The notes below the pieces were generated by a model. The model was given only the letters and a program-made list of their open reading frames with translations, did not search any database and was not told where the DNA came from. A stretch of 64,000 nucleotides of DNA from Salvia splendens (taxonomy: Eukaryota > Streptophyta > Magnoliopsida > Lamiales > Lamiaceae), in contig NC_056048.1 of NCBI RefSeq assembly GCF_004379255.2, positions 8,342,001 through 8,406,000 of the forward strand. The letters are read 5' to 3'. The position numbers and the translations under genes are program-made. This document shows, one piece after another, positions 31,888 to 42,148 of this stretch (position 1 is the stretch's first letter; every line of letters begins with the position of its first letter).

Positions 31888-33551
31888 AGGGCATCCACTA
31901 TAGGGGCGGCGTGCAGACCGCCCCCATTCCGCCGTCGCCCCGCTGGCCTATAGTGCAGGCAGCGTCCGCCCTAAGGCGAACGCCATTTCTGGGGCGGAAG
32001 GCCCTCGTGCGAGAAGAGTGCGAGGACGCGCCGGGCACGCCTCGCCGCGCCTATAGGTGCTCCGGCGGCCCCCATAAAATTATATTATAAATACCACTTC
32101 TCCACCACCAATTTTACATCCATTTCAAACTCTCTCCATTAATTCACTCTCTACATTTTCACTCTCTAAAAATGCACTGTGGAGACGACGAATCACCCGG
32201 CACTGACGAATCGGGATATGACGGCTATCCTTCCCAGCCGTGGGGTTGGAGTCAAACTCCCCCTCCTTGGGGATCGAGTCCAACTCCTCCTCCATCTCAG
32301 CCGTGGAGGTCGAGTCCCACGCCCCAACCTTTTCAGAGGAATTTGAGCCGCTCGGTGTTTGGAGATTACTGTCCCAACCTGGACCGGCTTAACCATCCGC
32401 GGCCGGAGACCCATTTCCAATCCAGCCAATCTCCTTTCACCGATGCAGATCAAGACGCACTGGAGACGATGATGGGTCTGCTCAGTCTGGGCGTACCGGA
32501 TACGCCGGCAGCAAGCGTGGATACGCCCGTTCCGACGAGAGTAGGGGGGTCCGGTGGGGAGGGTGGAAGTAGTGGCGGCGGGGGTGGCAGCGGCACTGGC
32601 AGTGGCGGTGGCGGCGCGGGCAGCCGTCGGTGGACGGGCCACGCACTACACCAAAGCGGAGTCCATTGCTGTGGTGAGGGCGTGGGATGCCGTCACATCA
32701 GACCCCATAGTGGGCACCGATCAGACCGAGGGAACTTTTGGAAGCGCGTCTTGTTGGCATACAACGAGTTCAAACCTCGAGGCGCCAAACCGCGTGACGG
32801 GGAACAGCTCCGCAAAAAGTGATCTAGGATTCTGAGAGCCACAAAGAGGTTCGCGAGCATATACGAGAACAACCTGCTCAGTGCTGAGAGTGGCCGAAGC
32901 GAAGCCGACATGAAGACGCTGTCTATGACCCAATTCAACACGGAAGGCTGGCCGAAGTTCAACATCTGGGAGTAGTATCTCGTTCTTGAGCACTGTCCGA
33001 AATTCAAGGTCATCTGTGCGCAAGAGCGGGCAGGAGCTCCTGGGGCGAAGCGTACTAGACACAACATAGCCGGGGACTACAGCAGCGGCAGCGGCAGCGG
33101 CTCGCACTCAATCGACTTCAACGACGAGAAAATTGAAGAGCCCTCCGCTACACACTCTAGGCGCCCACGCCCTCCGGGCCAACAAGCCTCTATCTGAAGC
33201 GCTAGAGGGGTTGCAGGTGCCTCCCGCCTCTCATCGGCCGCGTCTGGATCGCGCATCTCACAGCCCGCCCGCCCCTATACTGCCATTCATGGCCACTGGT
33301 TCCCACGAGGTATTGAGGGCGAACCTAGATGTGCAGTTGATGAAACAACTGCAAGACAACTGCCGTTTCTACGAGACCACAACCGACCCGATCACCAAGG
33401 GTATATACTACAAGCTCATGTGTCGGATCCAGAATAAGCTAGGGTTGTCTGAGGATGTGGCAGGAGGGGGGGCGAGTAGCAGCGGGGGAGGCGGCGGAGA
33501 AGAAGATGAGGTAATACTATATTAATTAATGATATAAAAATGAATAGGTAA
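31888..33551 (+). mobile_element. PIF/Harbinger element carrying only ORF1, right end not found
   Basis: The left edge TTAAGGGCATCCACTATAGG matches the GGGCATCC end of Harbinger elements with a TTA/TAA site. A GC-rich leader follows, then a TATA-like TATAAATACC at about 32090 and the ORF1 relic. The sequence changes character at about 33550, where a Stowaway-like MITE begins, and no GGATGCCC right end was found beyond the nested insertions. A weak candidate is CTGCTGTAGTGTTATC near 35810. Confidence 0.65.
32172..33525 (+). pseudogene. Harbinger ORF1 (Myb/SANT-like DNA-binding) relic
   Basis: The plus-strand ATG at 32172 opens a Pro/Ser/Trp-rich N-terminus with repeated SQPW, SQTPPP and SSPTPPP units, a Gly/Ser linker, then RRWT. 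The frame shifts at about 32638 (YTKAESIAVVRAWDAV, TSDPIVGTDQTEGTF) and again at about 32739, where one T seems lost (FWKRVLLAYNEFKPRGAKPR, EQLRKK). It meets TGA where the family has Trp, and continues SRILRATKRFASIYENN, FNTEGWPKFNIWE, another stop, YLVLEHCPKFK. The tail contains DPITKGIYYKLMCRIQNKLG. This is the trihelix/Myb-like partner protein that helps Harbinger transposase bind DNA and enter the nucleus. At least four lesions disable it. Confidence 0.85.
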
Positions 33552-33731
33552 TACTCCATCCGTTCCAAGATAAGCGAAGCACTTCTTTTGGGCACGAGAT
33601 TTAAGAAATTGATATTTAAAGAGTTTAAGTAGAGATAGTAAAGTATGAGAGAGATAAAAATAGAGAAGTAAAGTCAGAATAAAGTAGGTGGACAATAAAG
33701 TAAGAGAGATGATTTTTTGCTAAAAAATGAA

Positions 33732-34887
33732 GATTAAAGGCCCTTTTTGATCCTAAACATATTTAGATTTTATGATTTTGGTCAAAAACATTATCTTTTG
33801 AATTATTCGGTCCCTCACAAAAAAAACGGGTCACATTTAGTCTGAATTGGACGGAAATGGTTAAATTTAACGGTCAACGAATATTAATTAAATTTTAACC
33901 AGATTAAATTAATAATTAAGTTAAGAATTAAGTTAAAAATTACACCGCCGGAGCCGGTTCGTCTCCCCTCCACCGCCGGAGCCGGTCCCCTCTCCTCCTC
34001 CATCATCTCCGCCGCCGCCATATGGTGTCAATTGTCCCCCTTCGCCTTCGCCGCCCTGTGGCGGATGCTGCGGAGGCGTCTACTACTATCCACCGCCTCC
34101 ACCAGCGCAAACCTCTTACTATCCGCCACCTTCCGGCGGCGGCGCGTACGCAGTGGATAGCGTACGGCGGAGATGGTAGATCAGACAAATTTATTCAATA
34201 ATCCTATATCAGTTTGTGTGAATAATTTGTAAAAAGAATAAATTAAATACTAAAAGGATTTTTGTTCAAGCAATTGGCAACATCAATCGACAAAATTGAG
34301 ACCCTTACATCTACTTTCGACATAAACCTAATTGAGACAAACGAAAACTAAATGTTGATGATGAGCAAAACATGCTGGTGTGGCCTCCTTCTCAGTTGTT
34401 GGATTTCTTGTTGGCCTTTGAGGAGCTAACGTTGGTGGCGGCGGAGGTAGTGGGCCAATTGAGATCAGGGATAGGGATTCCAGCGGCGGCGAGGTGGTGG
34501 TTGAGCTCGTTGAGAAGATGGCGGCGGAGAGGGGACCGACTCTTACTATCCGACACAGTATGGCGGTGGCGGAGATGGTGGCGAAGGATAGGGGACCGGC
34601 TCCGGTGGTGGAGGGGAGAGGACCGGCTCCGGCGGCTGAGGAGAGGGGACCGGCTCCGGTAGTGTAATTTTTAACTTAATATTAACTTAATTCTTAACTT
34701 AATTCTTAACTTAATCCGGTCAAAATTCAATTAATATTCGTTGACCGTTAAATTTAACCATTTCCGTTCAATTCGGACTAAATGTGATCCGTTTTTATTT
34801 GTGAATGACCGAATAATTCAAAAGATAATGTTTTAGACAAAAATCATAAAATCTACATATGTCTAGGACCAAAAACGATATTTACTC
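33732..34887. mobile_element. Mutator-like (Pack-type) element with captured gene pieces
   Basis: Long inverted ends of about 210 bp share GGTCAAAAACATTATCTTTT, CGGACGGAAATGGTTAAATT-type words and CGTTAAATTTAACC. Near-identical 9-bp flanks AAAAATGAA and AAAAAGGAA (33723-33731, 34888-34896) indicate a Mutator-type target duplication. It belongs to the same broad family as 31101-31472. The GC-rich interior holds repeated CCGGAGCCGGT words and a proline-rich coding piece. No transposase. Confidence 0.85.
34000..34180 (+). pseudogene. Captured proline-rich/extensin-like exon fragment
   Basis: Plus-strand translation gives PPPYGVNCPPSPSPPCGG, then CCGGVYYYPPPPPAQTSYY and PPPSGGGAYA before a stop. 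The Tyr/Pro pattern resembles cell-wall proline-rich and LRR-extensin-like proteins. It is bounded by the CCGGAGCCGG repeats and TIRs of the Mutator-like element, has no start codon and no signal peptide, and so is a capture rather than a gene. Confidence 0.6.
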
Positions 34888-34956
34888 AAAAAGGAAATGA
34901 CTCACTTATAGTGGGACATCCTAAAAAGTAATATTACTTACTTATCTTGGGACAGA

Positions 34957-34958
<2 letters not shown>

Positions 34959-35008
<50 letters not shown>
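34959..35008. repeat. (TA)n microsatellite
   Basis: A TA run of about 50 bases joins the end of the MITE to the left end of the next TIR element. Confidence 0.95.
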
Positions 35009-35010
<2 letters not shown>

Positions 35011-35744
35011 TTGTGATCAATTGAGATTTTTTAGCCTAATTGAAAATTGAGATACATTATTAGCCACTCATTTTTATTAAATGAGTGGTCCAGAATTTAC
35101 CACATGGAAAATATTTTTACATTAATTAATTGTGAAAGGGCAGAATGGTAATTTCATCATATATTTTATTTAATAAATATTTTTTATTTTTTTAAAAAAA
35201 ATTAAATTTTTTTTTCGATTTTTTATTATTTTTATTATTTTTATTTTTTGTCAACTACATATACAATTCATGTCAACTACACACATATAATGTCAACTAC
35301 ATATACAATTCATGTCAACTGCACATATATAATGTCAACTACATATACCATTCATATCACCTATACACATATAATGTCAACTATAACCTGTTGACATTTG
35401 ATGTGCAGGCTATTGACATTTGATGTGCAGGGCTATTGACATTTGATGTGCATGCTACACATCGTAGTTGACATCGCGTGAAAACTAAAAAAATTAAAAA
35501 AAATTTAAAATTTTTTTTTAAAAATTTTAAAAAAATAAAAAAAAATTTAAAAAAATAAAAAAATAAATTTTTTTTAGTTGTTGACATTTTAATACGAGTT
35601 GTTGACATTTGATATTCTGGCTATTGAAATGACGATAATACCCTTAGTTGATATAATCTACTTGTAGTTGACATTTCAAAATGAGTGGCTGAAAATGCAT
35701 CTCAATTCTCAATTAAGCTAAAAAATCTCAACCTAACAAGACCC
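35009..35744. mobile_element. TIR element with TGTCAAC motifs, copy 2 (inverted relative to copy 1)
   Basis: The left end GGTTGTGATCAATTGAGAT and the right end GGGTCTTGTTAGGTTGAGAT (read inward) match the ends of the 21387-21857 copy in opposite orientation. (TA)n lies on both sides. The interior contains at least a dozen TGTCAACTA or TTGACATTTGATGTGCAG words and A/T-rich runs. It is 265 bp longer than copy 1, mostly because of extra motif copies. Confidence 0.85.
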
Positions 35745-36509
35745 TATATATATATATATATATTGGAAATTATTGAGGATCATGGGCATGGTGCTAACGT
35801 GGCTTCGCCACTGCTGTAGTGTTATCTATGTTGCAGTTTAGTTGTAATTATTGCGGCTAGCAGACGCGTTCCACTTGAATATTAATTAAAAACATATTTA
35901 TTTTTTGAATATGTATTTAATTCTTACACTTTTTTTTTAAGTTTTGGATCCGCCACTATCTATAAAAATGAGGATAGGTCAATTGCCATATTTCATATAC
36001 ATATAAATGTGTATTAAATACCATACATAAATAAATATAATTATATAACGAGGATATCAATTGTATTGACTTATGCAATTTAAGGATAAGATCAAGCAAA
36101 TAATATATAGAAGATGTATAGTATAATGATTAATAAATAATTAAATTCTACTATATAATTAGAGATAAAATTCAATTATTAGATTAAAAATTGTTGGATC
36201 AGATTTAATTTTAGAATTTTGAAAATAACAAAAGTTATTTTTAGACCATTTTAGTTTATACTATGGATAACATAATCATTTTACTAATTCCGTGAAATGT
36301 AGTAGTAGTAATTTGTAAGAATAATAATATACCATATCATTTAAAATAAAAAACAATTGCATACCAATTTGGGTAAAAAAACATTTAACCCAATAGATTC
36401 GTTTACAGTGAAGGTAAAGCTGAAGGCCTAATTTAGAATAAAGAAGAAGGCCGTATAATATTCCAAAAAGTCAATCAGCATTTAAATGTTATCATTTGTT
36501 GGAGTTTAA
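35745..36509. other. (TA)n border then AT-rich intergenic
   Basis: A short (TA)n run to about 35763 is followed by sequence with GTTTTGGATCCGCCACTAT at about 35941, which looks like one end of a hAT-type element. No partner end or gene was recognised. Confidence 0.4.
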
Positions 36510-36765
36510 TACTCCCTCCGTCCCTGAAAATTTGTCACTTATTTCCTTTTTCGTCCGTCCCTAAAAATTTGTCACCTTTCACTTTTACCATTTTTGGTAG
36601 TGGACCCTACATTCCTCTAACTCATTCACACTCACATTTTATTATAAAACTAATATATAAAAGTAGGACTCACATGCCACCAACTTTTTCAACTCACTTT
36701 CTATTATATTTCTTAAAACCCGTGCCGAGTCAAATGGTGACGAATTTTGGGGGACGGAGGGAGTA
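36510..36765. mobile_element. Stowaway-like MITE
   Basis: TACTCCCTCCGTCCCTGAAA at the left and GGGGGACGGAGGGAGTA at the right, with TA edges, 256 bp. A second internal CGTCCGTCCCTAAAAATTTG near the left shows a partial repetition of the end. Confidence 0.9.
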
Positions 36766-37774
36766 ATTGGGAAGAGGTTGTTTGAGAATGATTTGGAATT
36801 TTCTGAAACTGGAGTACGTTTATATACGACGGATTTAACTTAGGCTGAGCATAAAAGAAGAGAAAAAGAAAATGTGCTTAATTAAATGTGATCTGGTTTG
36901 GCATGACATGAGATATGTAGTAGGAGTAATTAGTAGTCCCTTTCCTTTATACGAAACGAAAGGAACACAAAAGCTATCCTATAGTCTCTCCTTAAACAAC
37001 TTCATTATTAGGAAAGGGTATCTTGCATATTAAATGAAGATGAATAACTTTCCTAACATAACGCCATAATTATTCTCTTCTAATCCTATTTAAGCAAATT
37101 TATTATATCTCATACATTTTTTTATTTTATTTTATGCGTAGCATGTTGATGATACTTGCATTAGCTGCAGTGCTTTTTTAGTCTTCATTTTTAGGTATGC
37201 AATATTTCTTTATTATTAACTATAAAATTTGTGGAATGTAAGGCAATTTGTCTGCAAAAATTAAATATAGGCATTTGGTGGGTCCACATTGGATAATTTT
37301 ACGTTGTAAGTAGAAATTACTGGCTTATAAAATTTATTTGAACAGTTATTTCTGAGTTGTGATATTATCTCATGTTGCATGACTTTCGACTATTCGTCTT
37401 TAAATGAAAGATCTACTAGGCACAGCCAAAGCTGTAGTCATATTAAGCAAAATAGATCTGCTGTGTATGCCTACTAGCTTAATCCTTGTTGCATAGAAGA
37501 TGAGATTTTTTTGGCTGTTGGAGGGAGCCAATAAGGTTGAAACATGTTTCAGCAAGACACATATTAGTAGTGGCCACTTATTACATGGAGATAGCTCTTC
37601 ATACTAAGTTTACTTCCATTTGACAGTTGTCTTGTAAATTGGGTCTATATTCTGGATTTTGATTTATGAAGGCATTTATTGTCTATTGTTATTTATATAT
37701 ATTGTCTGGTTTCACCTAATATTTCTTCAACACTTTGCTTTACATACTGGTTTGGTTGGCTTGTTGCTTCCGGT
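36766..37774. other. Intergenic, no gene seen
   Basis: AT-rich sequence without MITE ends. The T-rich stretches near 37200-37740 could be introns of the decayed zinc-finger gene that follows, but no exon was recognised. Confidence 0.4.
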
Positions 37775-39196
37775 GAAGAAAGCCAGGAGGCAGAACCTCA
37801 AAATTTAGGGTATCAGCTGTGATCTCACCTCACTGCACTAACATCATTTCACCTCAAAAGTTGCAGAAATGCCATATGATACATCAGCGGCAGTGAACAC
37901 TAGTACCAATCAACAACCACCGGTATCATGTCCATTAGTATCCGGTGATCTTCCTGCTTCTCGGTCTGATCCTTCTTTGTTCATGGTAAATCCCTTCCCC
38001 AAATACCGCATGGTCTAGAAAGTGGTGGTCTGGAAATTGCTGCTGCTGCGGCTGCAGTAATGCCAAGTAAAGATCATATCGACACTGAACTGCTGATCAA
38101 GTTTCTTAGCGACCCAGAAATGACTAAGAAATTGATGGATGGAAACGGGTGGACATCAAAGCCTGAAGATGAAGCTCCTCCTGCTCCCAAAGCAATCATA
38201 TCCTCGTCTTTGCCAAGCTCAACACCTGCAACAGTGGTTGATAAACATCCTAATTGGCGTAATGAAAAGTAATCCTATCCAGCTCCACTAAAGAGCCAGT
38301 GAGTCAATCTCCTATCCTGCCTGGTTGATAAACATCCTAATTGGCCTAATGAACCAGGGAGCAAAGTAATTGTATCCAGCTCCACTAAAGAGCCAGTGAA
38401 TCAATCTCCTATCCTGCCTTGCTCTAAGGCCGAAACAAAAATCAACAAAGCTGCAAGTAAACCAAATGGAATGGGTGCAGAACATGGACCAACACACACA
38501 TCACAGGCAGCAACAAGACAGAGTCAATCCCCAAGGTTTATCCCTGATGGCCCGACTAAAAAGGTGACCGCTTGTTCAAATGCTCGGGAACATATGGTCA
38601 GACCTCTAGTGCCGTCCCCTTTGAGACCTGATGAGAAAACCATCGACAGACTAGTGAAAAAATATGGAGGTCCTGATATTACTGGTGTGAAGCCTGCGGA
38701 CTCCACAACGGCAATGAAGAAAATGATTGATGATTACGGAGCACCTGATGTGGCACGGGTAAAGCCAATGGTTTCTGTGGTTGCTCCCAATGCAATGCCA
38801 CCAAATATAGGAGAGGTACATAGAAGACCCTTCATGGGACCAAGAAGTCCTCCATTGCTGACCTTGCCTCCCGTGATGAATACGAATCTGCACGCCTTGC
38901 CCATGAATGCTACAGGTAACTTTCGTCCCTCCTTCCCACCAGTCAACTTGCAGTATCACAAGTCATTAATCAAACAACATGGAGAAATCCAAGAAACTGG
39001 CAATGACAATGTCCCAAAGATTGGCCAATCTGGTAACTACATGCAAGGACTCGAACGGGCACATAAGAAAACCAAAATCGAAACGATTCCAAAATACCGG
39101 AAACCTTGCCTATATTTCACTAGCTCATCAGGGTGTCGTAACGGCTTCAATTGCTCGTTCCAGCATGATGTGCCTGGACAGTGGAGGCTCCGATAA
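37775..39196 (+). pseudogene. CCCH zinc-finger protein (C3H6/LUMINIDEPENDENS-like), disrupted
   Basis: Blocks in plus-strand order are EESQEAEPQ near 37778, then a frameshift. MPYDTSAAVNTSTNQQPPVS starts at 37869, then another frameshift near 37990. LESGGLEIAAAAAAVMPSKD and HIDTELLIKFLSDPEMTKKL follow, then a TAA at 38270. The long open stretch to 39196 ends in a CX8CX5CX3H zinc finger (CLYFTSSSGCRNGFNCSFQH, about 39106-39165). The TAA lies in the first of two tandem copies (38236-38322, 38323-38420) and arises from a short deletion. The second copy reads through. The DELLIKILSDP-like block plus one CCCH finger recalls plant C3H6-type nuclear proteins. The long last block could still be translated as a 266-residue fragment from 38396, but upstream damage argues for a pseudogene. 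Confidence 0.75.
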
Positions 39197-40825
39197 ACCC
39201 GGTAGCCATGGCCCCAGTACCCAAGAGGATGAAGCTCAATGAGCAATTTGGAAATCGCCATTATTTCTGAGATGGTGAAGCTAATGAGCACACTAAATCA
39301 GTGCCTTTAAACTTATATAACTGCAGAAAGATACAGTTTTTTTTTTCTCCATTGCAAAAGTGGACCACAGTTTTGAAAGGATTTTTTTTACCAAGTGCCC
39401 TGTAGTCCTGTCAAATGGAAATAGATTTCATTTGCTAATGATAAATCAATGACTTTGGAGCCAAAAGGTTGAAAGTATTCCATTTCAATACGTAATTAAA
39501 CAACCATGAGTTTACTTGTGCAATGTATGGTCAAGAATATAGGTGTCAATTAGGAGTTGAAGGCATATACAATTATTGGTTGAGCAGGATGGGATAGCCC
39601 ACCAAAGGTATGTGAAAACGAAATGTCTCCTCGATGTTAAAATATATCCTCAAAATATATAGGTATATGCATACAATTCGACATGATGGTATTTTATTTA
39701 TGGGTAATTTGGTCGCTATACCGTGTACTTGGGCCTGGCCTAATTCTGGACATCCATACCAACTTAAAACTTGATTCTAAATATCATGAACATTGGCAAT
39801 TTTTCACCATCCTCAAAATCGAAACTAGATGTGAATAAATTAAAGTTATTAAATATTGAACAATTGGTATAACATTACAAACTTTGGCAAAATTAATAGT
39901 ACAAAAAAAAATCTCCTTGAAAAATCTCTCCTCTCTTGCACCAACAAATTTTTAATTTCAAAAAATTTAAACTCCATTCATAATTCGATTAAGCATATTA
40001 TCCCTCTCAAATTTTCCACTCATTAGTCTCTCACATTTTCTCTCTTCGTCTTTTAGGTTAAGCATATATCTCTCAAATTTTCCCCTCATTAGTCTCACAC
40101 CTTTTCTCTCTTCGTCTTTTGTTGCTGTGTAATAGTAGAATGTTCTTGTAATTATATGATAATGTCATTTATGGGGGCATTTGAAAGGGAGAGATAAGAG
40201 TTTAGAGGGGCACATTTTATATATTTTGATATTTTCAGTAACTCACATTCAATATTTATAAAAAATATCCACTTGTTTTAACTTATAATTGGCCGCAAAG
40301 ACCACTAATTGACCGAAGTCACCAATTCAATAGCGTTGTGGACTTGTGGCAAGGCATTCGATATAAGTATTAAGGAAAATTATCATTTATTTTTTTTTTA
40401 TATTTTTGTCTTATATAATTAAATTTTTGATGAAATTTATTATTTAAATTATAAATTTTTTACTTCTGAATAAATTTAGCATTATTCTATTTTATGATGG
40501 TCGACTTTAGATGATTATTAAGTAATTGGTGAAGATATAATGACAAAAAGTATGAAAAGCCTAATAAATTAAATCAAAATTTTTTAATTACATGGCTAAA
40601 TTGAGATATTAACAATTTTTTTTATTTAATTAGCTAATTTTATAAAATTTAAAATTAACCGGAAGTCAATTAAAAGTTATGATTTAAATAATAAATTTTC
40701 TATATTTATAAAACATATGGTAATGGCATTCCCTTTGTAATGGTGGATTTGGAGAGGCGGCGAGTTTTGCATTGCCAAGTGACAGGATTGTTGGGTGGCG
40801 CCCTGGACTATGTAAATGTATATTG
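39197..40825. other. Intergenic, no gene seen
   Basis: AT-rich. A CT-rich pair of near-repeats (CATTAGTCTCTCACATTTTC and CATTAGTCTCACACCTTTTC) occurs at about 40020-40110. No coding region or clear TIR was seen. Confidence 0.45.
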
Positions 40826-41132
40826 TTGACTACGCCCGTAGGGGCGTAGCGCAGTTGGCAACGGAGGGGCAGATCTTGCTGCAATGAGCCTGAGTTTGAA
40901 TCCCACTGCTGTCGTGTAGTTGCTTCCATCTCTCAGGCACAAGTGTGAGGCTTTAGGAGTTGCTTCCATCTCTCAGGTACAAGTGTGAGGCTTTAGGAGA
41001 TGGACTTCTTGCAACCAGTAAGTTAAGGTCTCCCCATTAACGGGCTACTGTGTACCCTGATTGAACCTCCTCACATAATGTCGGGCCGGAGTGTGGTGGC
41101 CGCCAAGGCAACGGAATCGCCAATTTTACTGC
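40826..41132 (+). mobile_element. tRNA-derived SINE with 11-bp target duplication
   Basis: An RNA polymerase III A box TAGCGCAGTTGG (40847-40858) and a B box AGTTTGAATCC (40893-40903) lie 34 bases apart, as in tRNA genes. A non-tRNA body follows. Perfect AATGTATATTG copies flank it (40815-40825 and 41133-41143). The body includes a 40-bp tandem duplication (40920-40959, 40960-40999) with one difference. There is no cloverleaf acceptor pairing, so this is a retroposon and not a tRNA gene. It has no coding capacity and would need LINE proteins to move. Confidence 0.88.
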
Positions 41133-41359
41133 AATGTATATTGCAGCATAATTTTAATACTATATTAAATTAAATTTATAGGATAACTTTTTGTATAACT
41201 TCTTCAAACTTCAAATACGTGAAACATTTTGTATTCCTCCAATGAATTAAATAATTACCCAGCAATATGGATTTTGGTGAAGAGCAACAAATGAAATGAC
41301 ACCCGATTCCGGACCCATTTACCTAAATTACCCGACCCATTTACCTAAATAACCCGACC

Positions 41360-41594
41360 CATTTACCCATAAGTTTTAAAGTTATGGATTTACTTCGCCA
41401 CATCTCAGATATATCAGCCTTTCCCAACGGCAAACCCTACCTCTCTTTAAAACCCTACCTCCGTCGCCGGCCGTCTCTACTTCCTCGCCTCCTCTGTTTG
41501 TGCCTCCTCGGACGTCCCGCCGACTCCTATTCAACTTCCGCCCTCCAGCACCGCCTCCGCCTCAGTAATTTTCCTCAACATCATTCTTGTCGAT
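41360..41594 (+). other. Probable 5' UTR exon of PRP39
   Basis: GC- and CT-rich leader (AACCCTACCTCCGTCGCCGG and similar) in otherwise AT-rich DNA, ending near a GATGTAATC donor-like site. The next exon begins at 42105 after TTTTTGCAG with short untranslated sequence before the ATG at 42149. Exact transcription start and donor are uncertain. The ATG at 41384 opens an 84-codon frame of low quality, which I read as untranslated. Confidence 0.5.
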
Positions 41595-42148
41595 GTAATC
41601 ATGTTATAGCAAAATATAAATTGATGCTGTGCAAGTAATATATTTATATCAACTATTGTCACAATATAGTTTTAGCATTTCCTTTCTATGAATAAAAATA
41701 TGAATTGCATTTTCATCACTCTACACTACTTCATTAAGAAGCATTCAAAAATAATTTGAGAAAGAAATCGCCTGTAAACGAAAAGGTGACCAAAGGACCG
41801 TGAGTAAATCAAGTTTGAGTGATTTTATAAAATAGCATCCACATGGAATCAAATAGAATAAAAAATTCTGTATTTCAATAAATATTTGTATTAATGTTCA
41901 ATTCGAATAGTTTAATTTGTAGTCATTTTGTTCATTTTTGATTTGCTGAGATGACTTTTTAACCAATACAAACAAAAAATTATGTTCAGACTAATTTGAT
42001 ATACTTATCAAACTTAACTTGTAAGTTTGTAAGATGCAGTAAATATACAGTAAGTATTTATTTCATGCTTCAGTAAATATTTTATATGCTTATACTTTTT
42101 GCAGTTATTTGTGGGCTCCAACTTGGTGTTGTGGAAGAAAGTTGTATC

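Larger units (their letters stand above)
33552..34961. mobile_element. Stowaway-like MITE interrupted by a Mutator-like element
   Basis: The left half starts TACTCCATCCGTTCCAAGAT and the right half (34888-34961) ends TTATCTTGGGACAGAAGATA. Inverted ends are clear once the inner element 33732-34887 is set aside. Without it the MITE is about 250 bp, the usual size. Confidence 0.8.

Noticed and set aside
40841..40915. A tRNA gene, from the good A and B boxes
   Set aside because: No acceptor-stem or anticodon-stem pairing can be drawn, and the sequence continues into a SINE body with target duplications on both sides.
41384..41638. An 84-codon ORF that could be an independent gene or an upstream coding exon of PRP39
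   Set aside because: It is not in frame with the PRP39 start exon across any good splice pair, and PRP39 proteins start with the acidic leader coded at 42149. It is best read as 5' UTR.
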